Shown: in pieces, positions 1 to 6,838 of the stretch
How the letters are laid out: every line of letters begins with the position of its first letter
How positions within the stretch are numbered: position 1 is the first letter of the stretch
Source: Candidatus Levyibacteriota bacterium
Lineage (GTDB): Bacteria > Patescibacteriota > Microgenomatia > Levybacterales > UBA12049
Reading direction: 5' to 3'
DNA length: 37,550 bases
Assembly (NCBI GenBank): GCA_016188975.1
Contig: JACPGQ010000068.1
Location: 1 to 37,550, forward strand
Program-made: the position numbers and the translations under genes
Notes under the pieces: generated by a model
Databases searched by the model: none
The model's input: the letters and a program-made list of their open reading frames with translations, nothing else
Told to the model about the DNA's origin: nothing

Positions 1-89
1 ACAGAAAGATCGAGATAATTTTGGTGAGGAATTTCTCGTGAGTCAACGAATGGCTTTCAGGAGGAAATTATGTGAGTTAAATCGGGGTA
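1..89. other. Left-edge non-coding stretch, nothing recognisable
   Basis: I recognise no gene here. One plus-strand frame from base 2 stays open to about base 184, but it runs through the rpmA promoter and into rpmA itself, and its translation resembles no family I know. The other two plus frames close at bases 16-18 and 39-41, so an upstream gene could end there. The minus-strand frames are broken by stops. A strong Shine-Dalgarno-like AGGAGG at 59-64 precedes an ATG-TGA pair and is listed separately. Confidence 0.4.
59..75 (+). other. Consensus Shine-Dalgarno followed by a start-stop codon pair
   Basis: AGGAGG (59-64), a five-base spacer and ATG (70-72) are followed at once by TGA (73-75). 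This is an ideal ribosome-binding site in front of a one-codon reading frame. It lies upstream of the rpmA -35 box, so it is probably not in the main rpmA mRNA. It may be a remnant of a lost gene start or chance. Confidence 0.3.
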
Positions 90-118
90 TTGACATCTGT
101 GAAAAGTCTCGATATGAT
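90..118 (+). promoter_or_regulatory. Sigma70-type promoter for rpmA-parB
   Basis: A perfect TTGACA -35 box (90-95) and a near-perfect TATGAT -10 box (113-118) are separated by exactly 17 bases. Transcription should start near 125, giving a leader of about 29 bases with an AAGGAA ribosome-binding site (145-150) just before the rpmA ATG. It is the strongest promoter seen in the window, as suits a ribosomal protein gene. Confidence 0.75.
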
Positions 119-153
119 ACTCATGTTTTCACAGAGAATATAGTAAGGAAAAT

Positions 154-405
154 ATGGCACATACAAAAGCACAAGGAGCGGTAAAAGGCAATAGAGACTC
201 TATCGCGAAACGGCTTGGAGTAAAAATCTATGGTGGCGATAGTGTCATCGCAGGAAATATTATCGTGAGACAAAAAGGAACTCGATTTCATGCTGGAAAT
301 GGAGTTTCGATGGGGAAAGATTACACGCTTTTTGCGGTACAATCTGGAAAAGTTAACTTCAAACTACACAAAGGGAGAAAACTTGTCGAGGTAATAAATG
401 GATAA
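154..405 (+). CDS. rpmA: 50S ribosomal protein bL27
   Basis: This 83-residue protein matches bL27 over its whole length. It has the MAHTKAQG start, the [16 protein letters not shown] block, [17 protein letters not shown] and [13 protein letters not shown], all hallmarks of the family. bL27 sits at the central protuberance of the 50S subunit with its N-terminal tail near the peptidyl-transferase centre. There is no Firmicutes-type cleavable N-terminal extension; the protein starts directly at the conserved MAH. The ATG follows an AAGGAA site and a strong promoter. The usual upstream partner rplU (bL21) is not visible in the short upstream sequence. The stop codon overlaps the parB start by 8 bases, so the two genes are probably co-transcribed and translationally coupled. 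Confidence 0.96.
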   Translation: MAHTKAQGAVKGNRDSIAKRLGVKIYGGDSVIAGNIIVRQKGTRFHAGNGVSMGKDYTLFAVQSGKVNFKLHKGRKLVEVING

Positions 406-1228
406 CGAATCACAGTCAATTCATTTTCTCGAAACGAACCAGCTTCAATCAAATCCTCTCCAGCCTCGTGGCGTGGTTCTTCAAGAATCATTGACGGATC
501 TCGTCGAGTCGATTAGAGAACAGGGCATTCTTGAGCCTATTGTCGTTGCAAAAACACCAGCAGGTTTCCAAATCATTGCTGGTGAAAGACGATGGAGAGC
601 GGCGAAAATACTTGGCCTTCCGAAAGTGCCTGTTGTCGTAAAGGAAACGACACCTCAAGGAATGCTTGAGATGTCAATTGTTGAGAATGTCCAGCGTGAA
701 GACCTTAATCCAATTGAGAGAGCACTGGCATACAAGCGGCTAATTGACGAATTTGGGTTGGGAACAAATGAAGTAGCAAAAAGAGTCGGAAAAAGTGCTC
801 CGACAGTATCAAACACCATTCGATTACTCTCTCTCCCCGACGCGATTAAAGACGCACTTGTTGCAGGCGTCATAACCGAGGGGCATGTTCGTCCACTCAT
901 TTCCCTAGGTGATCCAAAATTGATGCTTGAGGTTTTCAAAAAGATCCTAAAAGACAATTTGACGGTTCGCCAAACGGAGGACTTGTCAAGAAAAATTAAA
1001 GGTGACGTTCAACAGAAAGAGCCGAAAACTGAAGTTTCGCAGCTCTATGTTCCTGAGCAGGATGAGATGGCTGACCAGTTAAGGAAGAAGTACAACTTTG
1101 ACGATGTTAAAATTTATCAGTCGAGTAAGCTGGCAAGAATGACTATCATTGTAAAAGGGGACGTAGAGACGACAACGCAAAAAATGAAAAACCTCCACAA
1201 AATACTCTCCGACGCTAGCCTCTCTTAA
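398..1228 (+). CDS. parB: ParB/Spo0J-family chromosome partitioning protein
   Basis: This 276-residue protein has the ParB order of domains. The N-terminal ParB/sulfiredoxin-fold domain carries GERRWRAA (box II, part of the CTP-binding pocket) and [14 protein letters not shown] (box III). A helix-turn-helix follows, with [19 protein letters not shown] as the recognition unit. A short C-terminal segment (about residues 225-272) fits the dimerisation domain. Family members bind parS sites and spread as CTP-gated clamps. The ATG lies inside the end of rpmA (8-base overlap), so the start is fixed by context. No parA is adjacent and no obvious parS site was seen, so it might instead be a ParB-like nucleoid-occlusion or regulatory protein, although all core motifs of a true ParB are intact. 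Confidence 0.9.
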   Translation: MDNESQSIHFLETNQLQSNPLQPRGVVLQESLTDLVESIREQGILEPIVVAKTPAGFQIIAGERRWRAAKILGLPKVPVVVKETTPQGMLEMSIVENVQREDLNPIERALAYKRLIDEFGLGTNEVAKRVGKSAPTVSNTIRLLSLPDAIKDALVAGVITEGHVRPLISLGDPKLMLEVFKKILKDNLTVRQTEDLSRKIKGDVQQKEPKTEVSQLYVPEQDEMADQLRKKYNFDDVKIYQSSKLARMTIIVKGDVETTTQKMKNLHKILSDASLS

Positions 1229-1245
1229 TCCATTTGTTATGGATT
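1227..1245. terminator. Small symmetric hairpin between convergent parB and lepB
   Basis: AATCCAT (1227-1233) and ATGGATT (1239-1245) form a perfect 7-base-pair stem with a five-base loop. It spans the 8-base gap between the two convergent stop codons and overlaps both gene ends. It lacks a GC-rich stem and a following T tract, so it is at best a weak bidirectional terminator or an mRNA 3'-end stabiliser. Confidence 0.3.
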
Positions 1246-1797
1246 CTCAACTAGCCTCATTTGTGTAGGCGGCCAGTAAACGAAAAACGATTTTCCGATG
1301 AGCTCGTCTTTTTTGAGAAACCCCCATTCCCGCGAATCAGAACTGTGTGGTCTATTGTCCCCCATGACGATATACGAGTCATCAGGCACTCTCACAGGTT
1401 GTCCATCCCGAAGAAATGCTCCAGCTGAAGTACGGACATCGTTTCCTAAATATTGGCTTTCGTCAAGTTGTTGGCCGTTGACATACACAAGGCCGCTTCT
1501 TACCTCCACAGTATCGCCAGGGACTCCGATGACACGTTTGATGTAGTCTTTATCGTGATCAGTAGGTGCCTGAAAAACGACGACATCTCCCTTTTTGAGA
1601 TCGTTAAATCTGAGCGTTACGAGATTTGTGAGAATAAATTCACCGTTTTTAAACGTCGGAAACATAGATTCGCCACTTACCTCGAATGGCCGAAAGAGAA
1701 AAAGGTATATAACAAGAAAAACCGATGCAGCAAGAAGGATAGTTTGGATTGTGTCGAAAAGGAAGGTGTAGACTCTCTTGAGTATTTCCAAAAACAT
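1237..1797 (-). CDS. lepB: Signal peptidase I
   Basis: Type I signal peptidase cleaves signal peptides from secreted proteins on the outer face of the membrane. Starting from the ATG at 1797 it has 186 residues: an N-terminal anchor (about residues 12-36), the box B motif SGESMFPT with nucleophile Ser44, box C (KKGDVVVFQAP), box D (DYIKRVIGVPGD) with general base Lys87, and box E (MGDNRPHSSDSREWG). It is short but complete. A TTG 12 codons upstream (1833) would extend it, but that TTG is the first base triplet of a TTGACA -35 box whose -10 box ends 7 bases before the ATG. I therefore choose the ATG and predict a leaderless mRNA. It converges on parB. Confidence 0.93.
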   Translation of the reverse strand: MFLEILKRVYTFLFDTIQTILLAASVFLVIYLFLFRPFEVSGESMFPTFKNGEFILTNLVTLRFNDLKKGDVVVFQAPTDHDKDYIKRVIGVPGDTVEVRSGLVYVNGQQLDESQYLGNDVRTSAGAFLRDGQPVRVPDDSYIVMGDNRPHSSDSREWGFLKKDELIGKSFFVYWPPTQMRLVENP

Positions 1798-1804
1798 AGG
1801 TTCT

Positions 1805-1833
1805 ATTATTTCGAAATCGGTTCTCGTTGTCAA
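1805..1833 (-). promoter_or_regulatory. Leaderless-type promoter of lepB
   Basis: On the minus strand TTGACA (1833-1828), a 17-base spacer and AATAAT (1810-1805) precede AGAACCT and the ATG at 1797. A start site seven bases past the -10 box would fall on or next to the A of the ATG, leaving no 5' leader. No Shine-Dalgarno is present, which agrees. Confidence 0.6.
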
Positions 1834-1855
1834 TGAGAGCGCTTTTTGCTAAGAT
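1827..1855 (+). promoter_or_regulatory. Candidate promoter for tRNA-Val and the downstream GT4 gene
   Basis: TTGTCA (1827-1832), a 17-base spacer and TAAGAT (1850-1855) lie about 68 bases before the tRNA. The box overlaps the lepB -35 box on the opposite strand, so the two promoters probably interfere with each other. A transcript starting near 1862 would carry the tRNA and could read on into the GT4 gene at 2034, which has no promoter of its own that I can see. Confidence 0.45.
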
Positions 1856-1922
1856 GGCTAAGATTACAAGCTCATGTAACTCATGCACAGCTTATTCCAG
1901 AGTGCATGGAGTTGAGAGCTAC

Positions 1923-1996
1923 GGACTCTTAGCTCAGTTGGTTAGAGCGCTTCATTCACATTGAAGAGGTCGGAAGTTCGAGTCTTCTAGAGTCCA
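1923..1996 (+). tRNA. tRNA-Val (anticodon CAC)
   Basis: The 74-base sequence folds as a complete cloverleaf. The acceptor stem is GGACTCT (1923-1929) with AGAGTCC (1989-1995), followed by discriminator A1996. The D stem is GCTC/GAGC with an AGTTGGTTA loop. The anticodon stem is CTTCA/TGAAG with loop TTCACAT, giving anticodon CAC, which reads the valine codon GUG. The T stem is GGAAG/CTTCT with loop TTCGAGT and one G-T pair. The 3' CCA is not encoded, so it must be added by a nucleotidyltransferase. Confidence 0.93.
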
Positions 1997-2033
1997 CAAG
2001 AATAAGCGTTACCACTTCTCCTGCCTCATTGAT

Positions 2034-3077
2034 ATGACAGTAGTATTTTTTTGTCGTTTTTTCTATCCACATATTGGTGGGGTTGAGCGTCATGTGTATG
2101 AATTAAGTAAACGTCTTCAGAAAAAAGGGTGGAAAGTGATTGTTATTACCGAACAACACGACTCCTCGTTAAAACTGAAAGAAACGTATGACCAAATCAG
2201 TATTTACAGGATTCCTGTAGCAGAAACTTCAAAAGGAAAAAAATACCGCATATGGAAGTGGCTTTTTGTTCACCGATCACTTATAAAATCGGCCAAAGTT
2301 ATCCATTGCCACGATGTATTTTATTGGTTTCTGCCATTCCGTTTTATGTATCCGTTGAAACATGTTTATACGACATTTCATGGGTATGAGGGTGATTCTC
2401 TTCCAACAAGAAAGGCGATTGTTATACATAAAATCGCTGAAATTCTTTCGCGGGAAGTCATCTGCGTTGGGGAATACTTAAAGAAATGGTACGGAACGAA
2501 AACCAAATTCATTACGTATGGAGCTGTCTCGCTTCCTGAGAGAAAAGAAGAGTTGTATCCAAAAAGGATACGTGAAATTGTCTTTATTGGTAGACTTGAC
2601 CCAGAGGCAGGAATCATGCGTTATCTGGAATTACTGAACATGTTAAAACAAGACGGAGTTCTGCCACACCTGAGTGTCTTAGGTGAGGGTAGGTTGGCTG
2701 AGGTAGCAAGAACGTTTGTCCGTAAGCACAGGCTCAACGTGACATTTTATGGTGCAGTCCGGGATATCTCTCCCTTTCTTTCTCGTGCTGATTGTGCGTT
2801 TACATCCCGTTATCTGAGCACTCTTGAGTCATTTGCTTACCAAAAATATGTTTTTTGTCTCTATAATAATGATATCCATAGAGATTGTTTTTTACTCTCG
2901 CCCTTTCATTCATGGATAAGTTTGACAGGTGATATTTCTCAAATGGTTAAGGAAATAACACTACTGATACAACATCCGCACATAAAAGACGATGAGATTG
3001 CTCATGCGTATTCATGGGTGAGACAGCAAACGTGGGACAAAGTGACAAAGCTCTACCTTTCTTTATGGAAGATCTAA
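2034..3077 (+). CDS. GT4-like glycosyltransferase
   Basis: This 347-residue protein has the GT-B fold of family GT4. The N-terminal domain opens with VVFFCRFFYPHIGGVERHVYELSKRL, including the GGVERHV acceptor/phosphate loop, and the C-terminal domain starts near VFIGRLDPEAGIMRYLELL. It would transfer a sugar from a nucleotide donor to a lipid-linked glycan at the cytoplasmic face of the membrane. The usual E-x7-E donor motif is degenerate: where families have EGFGLPxLEAMA, this has SRYLSTLESFAY, keeping only one Glu. The start is the only sensible one, since the fold begins at residue 2. No Shine-Dalgarno is visible. It lies 37 bases after the tRNA and overlaps the next gene by 13 bases. Confidence 0.8.
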   Translation: MTVVFFCRFFYPHIGGVERHVYELSKRLQKKGWKVIVITEQHDSSLKLKETYDQISIYRIPVAETSKGKKYRIWKWLFVHRSLIKSAKVIHCHDVFYWFLPFRFMYPLKHVYTTFHGYEGDSLPTRKAIVIHKIAEILSREVICVGEYLKKWYGTKTKFITYGAVSLPERKEELYPKRIREIVFIGRLDPEAGIMRYLELLNMLKQDGVLPHLSVLGEGRLAEVARTFVRKHRLNVTFYGAVRDISPFLSRADCAFTSRYLSTLESFAYQKYVFCLYNNDIHRDCFLLSPFHSWISLTGDISQMVKEITLLIQHPHIKDDEIAHAYSWVRQQTWDKVTKLYLSLWKI

Positions 3078-3556
3078 CAAAACAAACTCCTTTACAGCAG
3101 ATAGTCTCCTGCACAATAGGAAACGGAACAAAAATATACAACTTCGTTAATCTCTATCATTGTAGGATTGGAGATGATTGCGTGATTGGCTCGTTTGTCG
3201 AAGTACAAAAAAATGTCAACATAGGTAATCATGTTAAGATTTCATCGCATAGTTTCCTCTGCGAAGGAGTCATAGTAGAAGACAATGTTTTCATCGGCCA
3301 TCATGTCGTCTTCACCAATGATAAATATCCGCGTGCAACAAGCAAGCGCGGTGTTCTCAAAACAGAAACAGACTGGCCATTACTTAAAACAGTCGTAAAA
3401 AATGGAGCATCAATCGGTTCAAATGCAACAATTCTTCCAGGAATCATCATCGGAGAGAATGCGATGGTCGGTGCAGGAGCTGTTGTAACCAAGAATGTTC
3501 CTTCAGGCAGCGTGGTAGTTGGAAACCCTGCTAAGGTTATTTCCAAAAAAATGTAG
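3065..3556 (+). CDS. Left-handed beta-helix acetyltransferase, WbpD/WlbB-like
   Basis: This 163-residue protein is built of hexapeptide repeats (for example IGDDCVIGSFVEVQ, IGNHVKISS, VIVEDNVFIGHHV, IGSNATILPG, IGENAMVGAGAVV) that form a left-handed beta-helix trimer. The stretch HHVVFTNDKYPRA and the C-terminal PSGSVVVGNPAKVI match the WbpD/WlbB branch, which acetylates the 3-amino group of a UDP-aminouronic acid. That function is inferred from motifs. The start is the ATG at 3065, overlapping the GT4 gene by 13 bases; an ATG at 3014 would add 17 residues read from inside the GT4 gene and is unlikely. A UDP-sugar 6-dehydrogenase elsewhere in the window (20258) could supply the uronic-acid substrate. 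Confidence 0.82.
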   Translation: MEDLTKQTPLQQIVSCTIGNGTKIYNFVNLYHCRIGDDCVIGSFVEVQKNVNIGNHVKISSHSFLCEGVIVEDNVFIGHHVVFTNDKYPRATSKRGVLKTETDWPLLKTVVKNGASIGSNATILPGIIIGENAMVGAGAVVTKNVPSGSVVVGNPAKVISKKM

Positions 3557-3558
3557 TT

Positions 3559-4314
3559 TTAGTATAGGCAGTTATTTTTTTCGTGGTCAGATTGATATTT
3601 CCCGGAAAAAGAATATATTTTTATGAGAACTATGTCTTTGAGCGAAGTGACTATGTCTCTCGGAAAAGCAACTTTTGTCTCCGAATCGTTTGTCCAGAGA
3701 ACAGGGATTTCATGGATACTATATCCATATTTATTTGCCAGGAACAATGACTCTGTATCGAAAGACCACCTCTTAGTCCTTAGTTGAGAGAAAATACGGA
3801 TTGCTGCATTCCTTGAAAACCCCTTAAATCCACAGGTAAAATCAGACACGTCCACACCCGTAGTCTGTCGAGAAAGGAATGTGAAAAATTTCCCCATTGA
3901 TTCCCTGAGAAATGATTGGTGGACAAGTACCTCCGATGTTTTTCCTTTGCGTGTTGCAATGACGACATCGTATTTTTTAAGAGCAGAAAGGAATCTTTCA
4001 AGCGATTCAATTGGCGTAGAGAGGTCAATGTCGGTGAATATACGATACTTGCCACTCGCCTCGAGCATTCCTTCTCTAATAGCGAATCCTTTGCCTTGGT
4101 TTTTTTTATAGTGGATGAGTTTGAACCGTAAACGTTTTTTTGATCTATAAAGGAGATCTCGTGTTTTTTTATTACTTCCATCATCGACAATGATCAGCTC
4201 AACCGTATATTTCTTTTTTTGTAAATAAGCATTGATCCTTTCGAGGTTTCGCAAACGTTTTATCTCATTATAAACTGGTACGATTACTGAGAGGTAAGGG
4301 GAATCGCTTTTCAT
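3559..4314 (-). CDS. GT2 glycosyltransferase, polyprenyl-phosphate-glucose synthase-like
   Basis: This 251-residue GT-A enzyme has LSVIVPVYNEIKRL at the N-terminus, IIVDDGSNKKT, NQGKGFAIREGM, the metal-binding FTDIDLSTPIE and the SDFTCGFKGFSR and RTKRWSFDTESLFLA blocks. These are typical of ALG5/DPM-like enzymes that make polyprenyl-phosphate glucose or a similar single-sugar lipid donor on the cytoplasmic leaflet. Such donors feed GT-C transferases, which abound in this window. The start is the ATG at 4314, whose ATGA overlaps the stop of the upstream methyltransferase; an upstream ATG at 4332 would overlap further without reason. It ends 2 bases from the convergent acetyltransferase. Confidence 0.86.
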   Translation of the reverse strand: MKSDSPYLSVIVPVYNEIKRLRNLERINAYLQKKKYTVELIIVDDGSNKKTRDLLYRSKKRLRFKLIHYKKNQGKGFAIREGMLEASGKYRIFTDIDLSTPIESLERFLSALKKYDVVIATRKGKTSEVLVHQSFLRESMGKFFTFLSRQTTGVDVSDFTCGFKGFSRNAAIRIFSQLRTKRWSFDTESLFLANKYGYSIHEIPVLWTNDSETKVAFPRDIVTSLKDIVLIKIYSFSGKYQSDHEKNNCLY

Positions 4315-5039
4315 TGTACTTCTGCCACACAAAAGATACTTGTCCCAAACGGGATATGTATGTACCTCAGTAAAGACTGTTCAATATGGCTGACAAAAAG
4401 GAGAATGCCGTTTAGAAAGCCGTTGTTCATTGAGAAATCTGATGGATACTCTGCTTTTGAATTACGTGCTTTCAACGACCTGATAAACAGTACAGGGAAA
4501 AAAAGGAAGCTATAGACATGTGTAATTTTCAGAACCCTAAACTGAGATGATGCGAGAAGATTATATAGTTCTTTTTTCTCGTATCGCCGCTTGTGGTGTA
4601 ACGCTTCGTCCCATCGGCTCCAGAGCATTTTGTGGGCAGGGACGGTAAGAATTAGCAGGCCGCCGGGGCGCAAGAGGCGTCTTACTTCACGAAGCGTTTT
4701 TTTATCATCAACATGCTCAAGAACGTCAAGCATTGTGATAACGTCAAACGAGGACGATGCATATCTTGTTTTATGAGCGGAACCAAGTCTGACTCGTGTT
4801 AACTTCCTTTGCTTGCAAAATCTTATGGCTTCTTTGGAAATATCAACTCCGTACGTCTTCCCGAATTTTGCAAAAGATTGCATATTGCCACCGGTACCAC
4901 ACCCGATGTCAAGGAGTCTCATGTGCCTCTTCTTTTTCTGAATTTTCCTTAAGTATATTTCGCAGAGGTCTCTTTTTGCACGGTGCCACCAATGTGTCTC
5001 TTCAAGAGCATACAGGTCACTGTAGAGATTTTTTCGCAT
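4311..5039 (-). CDS. Class I SAM-dependent methyltransferase
   Basis: This 242-residue protein carries the SAM-binding glycine motif LLDIGCGTGGN (residues 42-52), the acidic GVDIS, the MLDVLEHV motif and the RRLLRPGGLLILTVPA block. These place it among ubiE/Methyltransf_11-like enzymes. The N-terminal LEETHWWHRAKRD is common in methyltransferases of glycan clusters. The substrate cannot be read from sequence; a sugar or lipid-linked glycan is likely from context. The C-terminus has an amphipathic or membrane-associating stretch (SFLFFPVLFIRSL). It overlaps the upstream membrane gene by 23 bases and couples to the GT2 gene downstream by ATGA, so the three genes form one operon. Confidence 0.87.
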   Translation of the reverse strand: MRKNLYSDLYALEETHWWHRAKRDLCEIYLRKIQKKKRHMRLLDIGCGTGGNMQSFAKFGKTYGVDISKEAIRFCKQRKLTRVRLGSAHKTRYASSSFDVITMLDVLEHVDDKKTLREVRRLLRPGGLLILTVPAHKMLWSRWDEALHHKRRYEKKELYNLLASSQFRVLKITHVYSFLFFPVLFIRSLKARNSKAEYPSDFSMNNGFLNGILLFVSHIEQSLLRYIHIPFGTSIFCVAEVQ

Positions 5040-6789
5040 ATTTCAATATATGAGTAACTTCTCTTATAACAAAAAAAAGAATAATTGAGAAGAAGCCCAA
5101 GAGGCTTACGGCTTTTGTTGCAAAGTAGTATGGAGAGTCTTTATAGACTGCTTCTACCAGATGCAATCCTTTAGGAACAAGAAATACCATTTTACCAAGA
5201 GAGTTATTTTGCGTGTATTGAATAGGCGTGGAAAGAGTATCTACCATAATACTCCATCCTGGAAAGTAGAGAGTGTTTTCTCGGAGAGTAAGGTTGTTAT
5301 CAGCGCTAACGATATACGCGTGGTATTCTTGTTGTCTCTTAACTTCTCTTACTGCTCCTCTCCCTGAGAGTACGTCGAGGTGTTTTTCCGGAACTTTTTT
5401 CTCCCAAAGGTCATTCAAATCAAGCCATCTAGGACTCGCCATGACAGCCATTCCTTCGTAGTTCCTCGTGCTTTGTGGAATATTTTTACGTAGTGTGTCA
5501 TCTGCTATCTCTGGGATTGTCCTCCGGTTACCCCAATTAATAATGGTGTATCCGATTGTTGCAAATATAAGAGCGTAGATTACTGTTTTCCTTTTAGGAA
5601 TCATCAAAATCAAATATCCGGCTAGTATCGCAGATGCAATATTGACAAAAAAGAGTAGGCGATACGAGAATTGTGCCATGGAGAGAACTGGAATAATTTT
5701 CCAGAATAATGAAGATTGGGGAGTAATGAGAAATGATAAAAACAAAAAGGCTAGAATCCAAAAAATAATCGGGACACGAATTTTTAGAGCGATCTTTTTT
5801 TTGAGCAGAGCATAACTCACGAGTACAAGTGCTAGTATCTGCGTGTAGCCGATAATAAAAGCAAATTCGCCCCTAGGCCCTTGAAGCAGTAGGCCAAATC
5901 TCCAAGGAGAAAAAATCAATTGCCAGAACGGAGTGAAGCTAGGATTCCCGGCAAGCACATATCCATATGTAACCTGAGAGAGAACAAGGTGTGCGTAAAA
6001 GACAGGTGAAGCTAAGAGTGCACCTACCATAAACCCGAGGCAGATTGTTAGAAACGTCATCGGTGAGCGAATTACTTTTGTTACGTAAAGCAGACCACAA
6101 TACATGACTAAAAAAATTGATGTGAAGGCTGCATTCGCAGAGTGAGCAAAGAAGAGCAATCCTACAAGCAATCCAAACAAGAGTATATTCCTTAGATTCT
6201 GTTTTTCGATGAGGTTATGAAGTTGATAAAATAGAAGTGGAGTAAGTGCATACGCAAAATTCTCCCCATTTACTCTGAAATGTAGCGTAATGAGGTGATA
6301 CGGAGCGAAGACATAAAAGATTGCGGCTGTGAATCTTGCGAGGTTATTATGGAAGATTTTTTTTGTCCATAGATACATCGTTATGCCGGATCCGAAGAGA
6401 CTGAGGATGAGGAAGATTTTCATTCCAGCAACGAAAGAAAACCCGAGAAAGTGAAAAAATGATATGAGGTAGTAGTGAAGAATATAGTTGAAAATAAAGA
6501 CAGGGTACCCGTAGGTTGCATTGAGGTCTCCGCCCCACGAGGGCATGAGGTTGCCTTCCTTTAGATTGTCATAAAAAACCATCGCACGGTAAATGTGCAT
6601 GTTAAAATCTCCACTTTCGTAAACGCCCTTCCGGAGAATACTTATGATTGGAAGCAGTGAGAAGATAAGGAGAAGAGGGAAGTATCCAATGGGTCTTTTC
6701 GGGTAGATGAACCGATAAAAAAGAATCCCAAGGCAGATGATCGATAAGGCCGCTATATTAATAACAACCATTCTATAAGGCTCGATCAT
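5017..6789 (-). CDS. Large GT-C-like membrane protein (PTPS-related, PF10131-like)
   Basis: This 590-residue protein has about 12 or more membrane segments and a short C-terminal extracytoplasmic domain before a final segment. After the second segment comes ESGDFNMHIYRAMVF with Asp61 and His65, then WGGDLNATYGYPVFIFNYIL. This block is typical of the membrane family misnamed 6-pyruvoyl-tetrahydropterin synthase-related, thought to be GT-C glycosyltransferases. It would use a polyprenyl-linked sugar at the outer leaflet; donor and acceptor are unknown. I choose the ATG at 6789 because a -10 box ends 7 bases before it (see promoter); the ATG at 6861 would read through the promoter and across the divergent gene start. 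Confidence 0.8.
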   Translation of the reverse strand: MIEPYRMVVINIAALSIICLGILFYRFIYPKRPIGYFPLLLIFSLLPIISILRKGVYESGDFNMHIYRAMVFYDNLKEGNLMPSWGGDLNATYGYPVFIFNYILHYYLISFFHFLGFSFVAGMKIFLILSLFGSGITMYLWTKKIFHNNLARFTAAIFYVFAPYHLITLHFRVNGENFAYALTPLLFYQLHNLIEKQNLRNILLFGLLVGLLFFAHSANAAFTSIFLVMYCGLLYVTKVIRSPMTFLTICLGFMVGALLASPVFYAHLVLSQVTYGYVLAGNPSFTPFWQLIFSPWRFGLLLQGPRGEFAFIIGYTQILALVLVSYALLKKKIALKIRVPIIFWILAFLFLSFLITPQSSLFWKIIPVLSMAQFSYRLLFFVNIASAILAGYLILMIPKRKTVIYALIFATIGYTIINWGNRRTIPEIADDTLRKNIPQSTRNYEGMAVMASPRWLDLNDLWEKKVPEKHLDVLSGRGAVREVKRQQEYHAYIVSADNNLTLRENTLYFPGWSIMVDTLSTPIQYTQNNSLGKMVFLVPKGLHLVEAVYKDSPYYFATKAVSLLGFFSIILFFVIREVTHILKYAKKSLQ

Positions 6790-6796
6790 AGGTGTT

Positions 6797-6825
6797 ATAA
6801 TACAGTAATTAATTTGGGAAGGCAA
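6797..6825 (-). promoter_or_regulatory. Leaderless-type promoter of the minus-strand membrane/methyltransferase/GT2 operon
   Basis: On the minus strand TTGCCT (6825-6820), a 17-base spacer and TATTAT (6802-6797) are followed by AACACCT and the ATG at 6789. The predicted start site falls at the ATG. On the plus strand the same bases contain TATAAT (6796-6801), which may serve the divergent GT2 gene, though its -35 match (near 6771) is poor. The two -10 boxes overlap almost fully. Confidence 0.6.
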
Positions 6826-6838
6826 TTCAGAAAACGCT

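Noticed and set aside
2-184. Open plus-strand frame at the left edge, about 60 codons
   Set aside because: It runs through a consensus promoter and into rpmA in another frame, and its translation resembles no family. Probably chance.
655-957. 100-codon minus-strand frame opposite parB
   Set aside because: It lies entirely antisense to a well-conserved ParB domain and has no recognisable motif. It is a shadow frame.
3014-3064. Longer N-terminus for the acetyltransferase
   Set aside because: The extra residues are read from inside the GT4 gene's conserved end and do not resemble the family. The ATG at 3065 fits better.
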